A stretch of DNA of 64,000 bases from Tomocerus qinae. Its lineage: Eukaryota; Arthropoda; Collembola; Entomobryomorpha; Tomoceridae. The stretch covers positions 111,693,375 to 111,757,374 of the forward strand of contig CM034546.1 in NCBI GenBank assembly GCA_020055645.1, written 5' to 3'. A program made the position numbers and the translations under genes. The notes under the pieces were generated by a model that did not search any database, had not been told where the DNA came from, and worked only from the letters and a program-made list of their open reading frames with translations. This document shows positions 29,601 to 41,600 of the stretch, in pieces (the stretch's first letter is position 1; every line of letters starts with the position of its first letter).

Positions 29601-32600
29601 CCACGCAGCCTTACAAACTGCAGTGGATTTCAATTATTTTGAACACACACATTCATTCTATTCCCTCATCCATCCAACAGTTAATCAGTGCGACGAACAT
29701 TTTTGGTCCTTCAGTCACCGGATAGTGAACTTCGTCTTTTTCGTGCAACGCACCGATTATTGTTGTTTCACGCACCGTCAGTCAAGTGTCATCAAGTCAC
29801 AAGTCGTCTGTGCCTGTCAACATTCCAGTTTCTGTTCAAGTTTCATCCATTGGAGAGGTCTGTACCCACCTCCGCACCATCTCCATACCGGAACTGCTGA
29901 GGAGTTTGCTATTCTGCAACCATTTGTCAAGTCTTAGTGCCTACAGTCGTCTGTACGAAGTCGTCTGCCACTCAACTGTCATTAAGCCATAGTGTCATCA
30001 GTCCTCTGTCTCCAGGCGGCTGTCACTCATCAGTAAGTAAGAAAACGATCATAACTTTCAAAATCACCATGGATGTAGTGAAATGTGATCGCCGTGCGTT
30101 AGCTCTTACTCTTACCAGGCTGCAGCAAGTCATCGCAAGTTACGACGTCACTGCACCACCCCCACAGCATGAAGTGGGTATTCAAGAATTAGAACTACTA
30201 CAAGTGAAAGCTAAGTGCACTTCTCTAATCGAAAGAGCCAGTGCTGTCGCAAAATCAGACGCCGAATTCATCACCGAAGGGGGAGAACTCGTCGTCCTAG
30301 AAGATATGATCAGCAAAGCCAGTATCAAACTGGCTGAAATTAAGAAGACCTTCCCTACACCAGGAGGAGGAACAGGAGGATTCGCAGCTGGAGGAGCAGA
30401 CGTGAAACTACCCAAATTGGAGATACCTTTCTTCAATGGCGACACTCAAAATTGGCTCTCCTTCCAGGATCTGTTTGTATCGTCCATTCACAACAATAAC
30501 AAGTTATCTGGATCTCAGAAGCTACAATACTTAAAGGGACTTCTCCAAGGGGAGCCAGCCTCTTTAATTAAGGACATTCCTGTGACAGATGCCTCCTATC
30601 AGCAAGCATGGGACATCTTAAAGGCCAGATACGAGGTAAGGCTTGACATCATCCGATCTCATTTCGACCGCCTTTTATCTTTACAAGTTATTCAGCAGGG
30701 CAATCCTGCTATGCTACGAAAAATTGGTGACTCAACCAATGAGTGCAATCGTGCCCTGGAAGTGCTTAAATTGACTCCAGAGCAAAAGTGGGATTCTCTC
30801 CTCATTCATCTAATGTCCAGGAAGTTGGACACCGAATCAAGAGTGGAGTGGGAGAAGAAACTCGCCGCGGATGAACTCCCATCCATCTCAAAGTTTACAG
30901 ACTTCGTTCTCTCCCATGCAAGAGCTACAGCAGCCGGAGGAATGAAGCCTAAGCAGTCAACCCCCAAACAATCTGGAAATTCAGAGAAAAAATCTGTGCA
31001 TCTCAGCAACACAGAAAACAAATCAAGTAAGTCTTGTACTGTTGAATCTTGTGAAGAAATTCATTTTTTATACGCGTGTGCAAAATTTCGGGATTTTTCA
31101 ATCGACGAACGCTGGAGTTTCGTCAGGAAGGCTCGACTATGCTTCAACTGCCTTCGAAGTGATCACGGGACTCAAGAGTGCAAATCTACATCGTCGTGCA
31201 AGAAGTGTCAGAAAAGGCATCACACTCTATTGCATCGACAAGAAAAATCATCTTCTTCGTCTACTCCAGCAGCAGAGAAGAAACCTGAGCAGACACCGAA
31301 ACCGGTTGCATCTCTCGCCAACAACTTCGCCATGAGTGGATCTGCTGCCCAAGTGCTTTTGTCCACTGCCCTCATCCGAGTCAAAGACTCGAAAAATAAC
31401 TTTCAAGTGTGTCGTGCTCTCCTCGATGACGGGTCCCAAGCTAGTTTCGTCACAACCAACTGTGCGACAAGACTTGGACTTCACAAGACAAATAAAAGTG
31501 TACAAATTCGTGGAGTCGGAGGAATCGACGCTGGAAGAACAACTCAATGTGCTTCGCTCCAGTTCACCTCCTGCCACACTTCAAGTAAGTCTTTTTCAGT
31601 CGACGCTTACCTACAAGAAAAGCTGACTGGAAATCTGCCCTCCTACCCTGTGCAACCGCGGACTTGGCCTCACTTGGAAAATCTCCAGTTGGCGGATCCA
31701 AAGTTCTATGAACCTGGCAAGATCGACATCCTGTTAGGCAGAGATGTCTATGACGAATTAGTTCTTTCAAGAAAGATGAAGGGATCTCCAGGAACTCCTA
31801 CCGCCAGAGAAACAGTCCTCGGTTGGATCCTCGGAGGCCCCATCCGCCCCTCACCACATCAGTCATACAACTATCTGGTCACTAATCATACTATTTGTGA
31901 CTTAGATGCAACTCTACAGAAATTCTGGGAATTGGAAGAAGTCCCTTCTACTCGCCTTCAAACTCCTGAAGAAATTGAATGTGAGCAGCACTTTGCATCC
32001 ACTCACGTTCGCGACTCAACTGGTCGTTTCGTAGTGCGCCTCCCCTTCAAGAGAAACGCCAAGGAAATTGGTGAAAGCAGACATCAGGCTTTGCGACGTC
32101 TCAAGTCTGGAGAACGTTCCCGCAGCAGCCATCCATCAAAACAAATTGAGTACAACGCTGTACTTGAAGAGTACCTCACCCTCAACCACATGGAGCAAGT
32201 GCCTGCTCAAGAAGTGGCGAAAGCCACCCAGGTGTACTACATACCTCATCACTCTGTCTACAAACCGAGCAGTACTACGACAAAGGTTCGTGTTGTTTTT
32301 GACGCTTCGGCCAAGTCCAGCAATGGAGTGTCCCTTAACGAGAATCTTCTCATCGGTCCGAAACTTCAGGATGATCTCTTCTCCATACTGGTACGTTTCC
32401 GTACCCACGAAATTGCTTTCACCGCGGACGTTGCCAAAATGTATCGGCAAGTCCAACTCCACCCTGACGATTGCGATTTTCAACGGATTCTGTGGCGGAA
32501 GTCCCCTGAAGAACCCATCTCCGACTATCGACTGACCACTGCTACCTTTGGCACAGCTGCAGCTCCTTATCTCGCCATTAAGAGTCTCCAGCAACTGGCG

Positions 32601-35600
32601 CTGGACGAAATGGCCACCACTAAGAACAATTATCACCCTGTAGCTATCACCATTCTCAAGGATTTTTATGTGGATGACTTGATGTCTGGATCCTCTTCCG
32701 ACACCGAAGCCATCAATAAGAAAAGTGAACTTCTTCGCATCCTAGCCGCTGGAAAGATGGAACTCCGTAAGTGGTCTTCCAATTCTAATGCTTTTTTGGA
32801 GTCTCTGCCCCCAGAACTCCGTGAAACGAATTTTCCCCTTCGAATCGATGAAGATGACACCGTGAAAACTCTTGGACTCACTTGGAGTCCAGCAAGTGAC
32901 ATGTTCTCCATCTCTGTGGTCATGCCTCCGACCAGAGAAACAATCACGCGACGATCTCTCCTTTCTGATGTCGCCAAAACGTTTGATCCCCTTGGTCTAC
33001 TTTCTCCAGCTACAATTAAGGCCAAGCTCATCTTGCAATCTCTTTGGAAAGAAAAGCAAGACTGGGATGACCCCATCCCTCCGAAGTACCAGCAAGATTG
33101 GTTGGAGTATCTACAGGATTTTCCCAACTACAATCAACTGAACATTCCCCGTTGCATAACAATGCCTGCAAGTAAGTATGAGTTGCATGGTTTTTGCGAT
33201 GCATCGCAAGTGGCATATGCTGCCTGTGTCTACCTCCGCTCCACCAACACATCAAGTGAAGTACAAGTTCGTCTTATTTGTTCTAAGACTAAAGTAGCCC
33301 CTATTAACTATGTGTCTGTAGCTCGTCTTGAGCTTTGTGGTGCTACTCTACTTTCCAAATTAATGGAGAAAGTTAAGTCATCGTTGAATCTTCCAATAAG
33401 TAATGTCACCTATTGGAGTGACTCCACAATTGTGCTTGCTTGGATTGGCTCTCCCTCCTCTCGCTGGAAAATTTTCGTGGCCAACCGAGTGGCGAAAATC
33501 CAGGAAACATCTTTATCCAACCAATGGAATCACGTCCGTGGAGAAGAAAATCCAGCAGATTGTGCCTCTAGGGGGATCAACCCCTCGGCATTAAAGGATC
33601 ATCTTTTGTGGTGGAATGGACCTCAATGGCTCTTGTCTTCAATTCTCCCTTCAAGGGTTTCTACCACAGAAGAGTCGACCGAAGAAGCAATTCTGTTGGA
33701 AGAGCGGACAAATGTGACGTCTCACCATACTACCTCTACCCCCAACCTCCTTGACAAATGTTCGACATTGCTGCAACTACAAAGAGTTACAGCATTACTC
33801 CTAAGAGTATTTCGCCTGAAATCTTTTAAGGCTCCTGGCCCACTTACCGTTCCTGATCTCAGATCTGCCATGGAATACTGGATTCGGAAGGAACAAATGT
33901 CATCCTTCAAGGATACAATCTCTGCTATCAAGAAAGGCGAGAATATTCCCGCCTCCGGAAAGCAACTCAAAGGGTTGTCTCCCTTTTTGGATAACTCTGG
34001 AATATTGAGAGTCGGAGGACGACTCCAAAATTCTAACCTGACTCCGGATCGCAAGCATCCCATCCTTCTCCCAAAGAAAAGTCGGCTCACCATCCTCATC
34101 GTGGAGCACTACCACAAAACTTTGGGTCATGCCGGAAATCAACTCCTCTTGGCCTCTCTTCAATCAAACTACTGGATTTTGGGAGCAAGAGACATCATCC
34201 GCTATCTTATTCGCAAGTGCATCCCATGCCATCGTGTTCGTGCTGAAACTGCCCAGCAAATGATGGGTAACTTACCTGCTCCCCGAGTAAACCAAACTCG
34301 GCCTTTTCAGACGTGCGGCGTCGACTTTGCTGGTCCTTTTCAGTTACTTCTCAAAAGAGGAAGAGGACAGAAATCTCAAAAGTTTTATGTAGCAGTCTTT
34401 ATCTGCTTCGTTGTTCGTGCCATCCACTTGGAACTTGTCAGTGATCTGACTACTGAAGCGTTCCTAGCTGCCTTCAGAAGATTTGTATCCCGCCGAGGCC
34501 TATGTACTGACGTTTATTCGGATTGCGGTACAAACTTTGTTGGAGCCTGTGCCGAACTAAAAACTTATCTAAGAAATATTCAATCATCAACCCTTGGCGC
34601 TCATCTGAAGGAGTCTCTAGCCAAGGATGGAATCACTTGGCACTTCAATCCTCCGTCTTCCCCCCATTTCGGAGGTCTTTGGGAAGCAGGGGTGAAGTCG
34701 TTCAAGTATCATCTCAAAAGAATCGTTGGAAATCATACTCTTACATCGGAGGAAATGTTGACAGTCTTAGCCCAGATCGAAGCCTGCCTCAACTCAAGAC
34801 CCTTGACAGCCTTGTCCACCGATCCAAATGACCTGACAGCCTTGACTCCTGGACATTTCTTGGTTGGAGATGCCCTCCTGGCTATTCCAGAGCCTGATGT
34901 CACGGATCTTAAAACAAACAGTCTCTCACGCTGGCAACTGACCCAGCAATTGTACCAGCATTTTTGGCACCGATGGAGCTCGGAGTACCTCTCTCGCCTG
35001 CAGCAGCGGCCGAAGTGGTGGTCTGAAAAGAAGAATATCGAAATCGGTGACCTAGTGCTCTTGAAAGATGAACGCCTCCCTTCATTAAAATGGAAGCTTG
35101 GACGTGTTCAAGATGTATTCCCCGGAAAGGATGATTTAGTGCGAGCAGTGTCTGTGAAAACGTCGGACGGGATCTTCACTCGTCCCATCGCAAAACTCTG
35201 CCCACTTCCTATTGAGTCTCCGCAGCAGTTTTGTGCTGAGGACTCAACTTCGCACCACTTCAGCTGAACTCCACACCACTTCAGCTGAACTCCACACCAC
35301 TTCAGCTGATCTCCGCACCACTTGTGCTGATCTCCGCACCACTTGTGTTAATCTCCACAGCAGTTTTGTGCTGAGGACTGAATCTCCGCAGCAGTTTGTG
35401 CTGAGTAATGACATCATCCCTCACTTTTTATTGATGAATTATGTAATAATTAGCACCTAATGTTAGTTTTACTTACTTTTATTAATTAACTTCACTCATA
35501 TTATCGTAATATTAGTATATATTAGTATCATTCTTACTTAATTTATACTATTAATTCAGTTTTAATGTTCTTTTAACCAATGTTATTCTTTGGCTACACC

Positions 35601-38600
35601 CTACTCAATCATTTAAATGTTCTTTTCTTTTGAGATAGTATCTCAAGGCCGGGTGTATGTTTAGTACGTAAGATAAGTTGAGTTCTATGAATAGCAAGTT
35701 AAGTTATCTGCCATCTGTCGGCACATGATTAATTGTAAAATTAGCCGTTAGCTCTCATTCCTTCACGCTTTCAATCAATTCAAGTTTCAGTTGCATTGTT
35801 CGTCTTGCTGCGAGCAGACCTATCTATTTTTTCAGTCTTGCCTGCAGACCTACTCTCGACCACGCTCTTGGTCATTTTTTCATTTTGTGCTGTTTCTTCT
35901 TTTAATAAAATTAGTTTTATTTAGGAAATCAGTGCATTTTCATTCGTTTTATTTATTAGTGTGCATTACTAATAACTAAAAGTGCAAATAAGCCATTTTT
36001 TCGGGAACAGTCATTCCTAGAAGAAACGAATCAGCATCATTTTGGCCGTTGGTCAGCTATCAACGTCCATTTTGTTTCCATCTACTCACCACGCAGCCTT
36101 ACAAACTGCAGTGGATTTCAATTATTTTGAACACACACATTCATTCTATTCCCTCATCCATCCAACAGTTAATCAGTGCGACGAACAACCTGCATTCGTA
36201 TTTTGTTTCTTTTCACTTTGCTGCAGAGGAACACAATAGAACTGCATTACGAATTTCAATTTCATTAAATTGAGAATACCTACAAAGAATGGGGAAGAAA
36301 TAGAGAATGGATTAGCGAAGTAAATAGACGGTATTTATTCGTTTATTATTCTGATTGCATTGAGATTCACTTATCCATTCTTAATCAATATTCGAAGTAG
36401 GATCTTGAGATATATTGAGAGAATGCGAACTAGCTTCGCATTCTCAATGGCCATTGCCCCATCAGGCAGATTTGACTAAATCTGACTAAATTTAAATGAC
36501 GCCATTCTTATCTCTTTGTGGAATTGTCCTTCTACCCTATTGCTGCCACTGCTCATAGCCTACCTGTAATATTTCCTATTTCCTATCTACCTATGCTAAT
36601 ATTATCTAATTTCTTACGATGAACTCCTGAACTTACCTTTTAAACAATCACTTACTTCTTGACTCTGCCTCTACTTACATCTCGACGGTGCTGTCCGCAC
36701 CGAGAGATTTTCTAGAAAAACGCCCCTTTTCCCTAACTTAACTAAAATTACATTTATTCTTCATTAAAAATATATTTAATTCTAACTCAAAATTGTCCTA
36801 CCATTTCAATCTGTCGCTAAATTCAGTCGCTCTATCCTAAAATAAAAATAAGTCCCAATTCCCTACATAATTAATATAATATTTATTCCCCCATCTATAC
36901 ACTCAACAAACCCAGTAAATATATTTATTTCCTGACAAGAGCTAGGAAGACCCCGCACACCGAGTAAACCGAAGTAAGGTAAAAGGTAAAATTAAATACA
37001 ATTACACTCATATTACATTATTTTATTTGATGCAATAATAAAATATATTTTTTGGTCAAAATTCGAGCGTATCATTTCGCCCCAAGTGTGGCGATAACGT
37101 GAAATTCTGTGAACTTTAGTTTTTATTTCGAAATTATATGCCATAAATCTTTACTAATCATTTCTTTAGCCGTCAAAAATTGCTACCTGTCATTTTCCGA
37201 TAAGTTAAAATCGAAATTCGGTAAAAATTATTTTTGTAAAATGTTCTTTCATTTATTCTGCCGCAACGAATAAATATAATGACGAACTATGATTTTTATT
37301 GTGTTCTCCTTCAAAATTCACACCACCTACAGTATTTATTTTGTCACTATTTTTGATATTTTCTACAAAAATAATTAATTCATTTCAAGTGGTTGTTTTT
37401 GCTGTTGTAGACGTGACATAGATGGGCCCTAATATTACACCACATTATTTTCCATTCCATTTCCATTTATTTACAACGAATTACAATCTAAATACACACA
37501 TGCCGTCATTTAAATAATTGAGTTCTTCCGAGCAAAAAGGGCGGTTGGATTTTCTCAAAACATAAACATCCTTAGCAACCTAAATAGTATTGTCACAGGT
37601 GTGTGCAAAAATTACGTATGCACGTAAATTACGTAATTAGATAAAAAATTTCGAAATCTGATTTCGTAATGTTATCGCCAATCAGAGTCGTGGCCTGAAA
37701 AAACATTAAGCTGAGGAACCAGAGAAAACGAAATTTAATTTTAAATTTTTTGTTTTTGGAGATTCAATTTTCGATTCTGAGAGGGCATGTTGGGGCCCAC
37801 TAGTTTACTGGAATACAGTATCTTAAAACCTTTTTAAAAATGAAGTTCATTCGTACTCCCCGAAGGCCGACTTCTTGATGACGTCCAAAGCTAAAAACTA
37901 TTCTGTTTAATTAGCCGAATTTCAAAATTAATTTAAAAAAACCTACAGCAAGCCGTAACAGAAGCTCGCCTGAGTAAAAGTTACCGTGTACACATTTTGG
38001 TAGACGAAAAGTCACACGTAACACAAAACCGAACGTACGGATTTTGATCAAGCTTTCAGAATTGAGTCTTTATATATGTAGCTACGACATATTAAAAATT
38101 CAGACATTGATATTATAAGGAAACGAAACCATTTGAAAAATCAATACAAAATCAAAATCGATGAATGTTGACTATAAAAATCAACATAATTTCAAAATAA
38201 ATTTGGTAGAAGCGGAGTGAAATGTTTTATACTATCAATCTAACAATTTATAGGAAACGCAATTGAACTTTTTAATGCCCATTTTCACTTTGACCATCAA
38301 AATCGAGTGAGCGCACGGCATCTCAGCAACCAATGGACCGATTTGCCCGAAAATCAATAGAGATCGTTACCAGTCCATAGGTATGGTTTTTGCCAAGTTT
38401 AATTAATATCCGTCAATTCATTCGGGAGTTATCGTGGGTACGGACGGACGGACAGACTGTGCGATTCTATCAGCTGCCTTATTCAGGCGAGCTAAAATTG
38501 ATTAATGTTAACTATGAAAATAAACACAAATTCAAAATTGATAATTGTTGACTATAAAAATCAACATAAATTCAAAATTGAATAATTTTGACTATGAAAA

Positions 38601-41600
38601 TCAACATTAAATCAAAATTGAATAATGTTGACTATGAAAATCTAAAGAGAATCAAAATCGGTCAATATTAATAATGAAAATCAATAGAAATTGGAATAAT
38701 GCAAGTTTGACTATAAAATTGAATATAAATGCGAAATAGATTTATTTCCGTCCTCTTATTGTTACTTTCCGGTTTTATTTGCTGTACTATAAAATCTTAA
38801 ATTTGGTAGAAGCGGAGTGAAATATTTTATACTATCCCGCTAACAATTTATAGGAAACGCAATTGAACTTTTTAATGCCCATTTTTCACTTTGACTATCA
38901 AAATGAAGACAAAGTGAGCGCGCGGTATCTCAGCAACCAATGGACCGATTAGCCCCAAAATCAATAGGGATCGTCAGTGGTCCATAGACATTGTTTCTGC
39001 CTAGTTTGGTCAATATCCGTCTTTGCGTTCGAAAGTTATCGTGGGTACGGACGGACGGACGGACAGACTGTGCAATTCTATAAGCTGCCTTATTCAGGCG
39101 AGCTAAAAATTAAACCAAACAATTTCTAGTTTAATAGGCTTTATTCATTTAAAATTCAAAATTTTTTACTTTAAGTTTTAAGATGAGATTTAAAAAATTA
39201 CTTCAAGTTTTAAAATTAAAATTTTTAAGTTAATAGCAAAATTTAAGATTTGGAAAAAATAACGGAATTTGATAAAGTACGTATGTTTTAAGCAATATCT
39301 GATTCGCAAACAGCATTGATAATTTGGTTCCAATAGAGGTGTGGCGATTAAATTTCTATTCTCCGTATTATATAGTGTAATAATATTTGAATTTAGTTTT
39401 AAATCATATCGTAGGTTTTAGTTAATTTGAATCTATCATTGGGCGTCGGTCCGATAATAAATTCTCTTAAATTTATAGGTTTTAAACACAACTTTTCCTT
39501 AAAACAATTTTTCGTCATACAGGCTAAATTGTGAAAAGGTTGTAATCAGCCTGAAAATAATGGTAATGCATGGTAACCAAAACACAAATATCATAACCAT
39601 TTGTAATCGTTAGTTACGTGGGACGTCCATGGGCAACCAGCAAATTATTCTGACTATCATATTGCCTCTTAACTCTTTTAGCAGAAAAAAAATCAACTCA
39701 AAAACCAATAGACCTACAAAAAAGTTTAAAGAGGGAAAAAGATGCTCCTTACAGCATTCGGCTCCGAAAAAATATTTCAAACATATTAGTTCAATCTGGA
39801 GAAATAAACGTTTCCGTACGGAATTTGGCATTTAATCGCAACTAAAGAAAAAAGTTGAAAATATTCTTCGGAGTCGATTGCTGTGGGCTATGGAGCATCT
39901 TTTTCCCTATTTAAACTTTTTTGTAGGTCTTTTGGTTTTTGAGTTGATTCGTTTTCTGCAACAAAAGTTAATGGGCAATATGATGTTCAGAATAATTTGT
40001 CTGTTGTCCATGGACGTTTCCCTTAACATGAAAGAGCTTTTAAAAATCTCAGTTATAAAACAATAGATGATAATTGCATGTCAAATATAAAACTCAAAAA
40101 GTCACATTTACAATGTACGTCAAACAACGAAAGATTCGAGATTGTCGAGATTCTAATCGCTAAGCTCTAAAACGCCAAGAATTTTAAAATTTCACTTGTG
40201 TTGCAATATCATAACTTTGCCCTAATTTCGAAAAAAATGATCTAGGTTGGGCTTTGGGGTTTAAGCCGTCCCACAATAAATATAAGATGTTAATAAATAC
40301 GCTAAACAATTTCGGAAATAGATATTGACTTGTTTAGGAAAATGCCAGCTTAGCGGGAATGTCCCGGTTGGAGCACCTTGGGGTAAACCAATTTTTTGGC
40401 CGGTTGCAACTCTGGTGACATTTATGTCAATTTTTGTTTGCTTTAGGTTATGGTCATGTCATGCTCGTTTCTGTATTCAACCGTAAACATAATCAAACAA
40501 TATGTGACACAAAGAACACATTATTTAGATTTATAGTTTTAAAAGTTTTTTGTCCCTTGATTTGCAACGTTGATACCGGTTAAAATGTGGCCAAAGTGTT
40601 AATTTGGACTTTTGCCTTCTCAAGTGAGGAAAATCCGGAGTTTGTTCTGAAAAAGTCAATATATCCTACGGGACGTAAACCGCCTCTTCCACAGAGGGGA
40701 GTTGGGCCTCCATGTAAACTCAAGCACCTTGATAGTAGCAATCCCATTTACCTTGGAGGAGGTTGTTTACGTCCCGTAGGATTTGTCGATTTTTTCAGGA
40801 CAACCGCCGAATTTTCCTCATTCCAGAAAGCAAAAGTCCAAATTAACAATAGTAAACACTTATGGTTAACCCAAAAGACTCGAGTCTCTCATCCCCCTCG
40901 AAACTCGGCTCCATAGATACTTTAGATACACAAAATATATAAATTTGTGGTTACATAATTTTTGCATCGACCCTAAAAAAATTTTCAGTTTATTTATTTG
41001 TTTTCTGAAAATCCAACCGCCATTTTTGCTCGGAAGAACTCAATTATTCGAGACGAAATCCAATTTTCTAGTTTTGCTCCAATGAATTTTAATGCGTAAA
41101 TTTTTGTTTTCTGCCATTTCATCTGTCAAAATCACACCCTAAAATTCCTAATATTTGTGATTTAGCTAAACAAAATTCATTGAAAGTCTTTTTCACTAAT
41201 CGCGCTAAATTACTGCCGTTAATGTCAAAAATGTCGTGCGTTGTATTTAAGCCGGAACTTAGATGGGCCACCATCCTTCACCATCACCCCTCACTCATTA
41301 TTACAAACTACGCATACGCTACTACTACATCATTTAAGGTGGCAAAATTCAATCTGACATTATTATTTAAAGTTTTTCATCAGTTTCAGCTGCATTATTC
41401 TACAAATAAAATAAATTATTCCTACTATTTTTGCTTTTACCTTACAAATCATACATACTACTACCTTAACTCGGTTTACTTGCGTACTATGTAACTGGCC
41501 AAGTATAGTGCAACTATTTGAGCTACATTAAATTGTCATCTGCCCCATACCATCCCATATTTTTGAAAACTTCTATTTTCACGATTCCACTTTCTTATAT

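Larger units (their letters stand above)
29170..36187 (+). mobile_element. Intact BEL/Pao LTR retrotransposon (7,018 bp)
   Basis: Two 530-bp LTRs (29170-29699, 35658-36187) begin TGTTTAG and end GAACA. The 5-bp target duplication ACCTG is seen at 29165-29169 and 36188-36192, the length usual for BEL/Pao. Inside are a likely tRNA primer site from 29704, a leader, one Gag-Pol frame (30069-35267), a 21-bp repeat cluster and a purine-rich tract before the 3' LTR. The LTR pair looks identical base for base on reading, so insertion is recent. It lies in intron 2 of the CUB gene in the same direction as that gene. No envelope-like frame was found. Confidence 0.97.
37513..41048. repeat. Inverted 50-bp arms inside the non-coding element
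   Basis: Arm 37513-37562 and the reverse complement of 40999-41048 match at about 46-47 of 50 positions (core TTGAGTTCTTCCGAGCAAAA and GGCGGTTGGATTTTC). They may be the terminal inverted repeats of a nested DNA transposon of 3.5 kb. No target duplication was found just outside the arms, so the true ends are open. Confidence 0.7.

Noticed and set aside
29554..29992. Several overlapping frames in the BEL/Pao LTR and leader
   Set aside because: They overlap each other in the LTR/leader region, and a truncated version recurs in the 3' LTR, as expected of non-coding sequence.
30182..34163. Long minus-strand frames opposite gag-pol
   Set aside because: They are shadows of the real reading frame; none has a recognisable product.
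35212..35460. 82-codon frame after pol, possible envelope or accessory gene
   Set aside because: It is a translation of the 21-bp tandem array and has no signal peptide or membrane span.
36042..36239. Frame reading from the 3' LTR into host intron sequence
   Set aside because: It crosses an insertion boundary, so it cannot be an ancestral gene.
40587..40916. 109-codon frame in the non-coding LTR element
   Set aside because: It runs through both arms of a foldback, so its two halves are translations of an inverted repeat.
41180..41494. 104-codon frame in the non-coding LTR element
   Set aside because: Its composition follows the local AT bias and it shows no retroelement motif.
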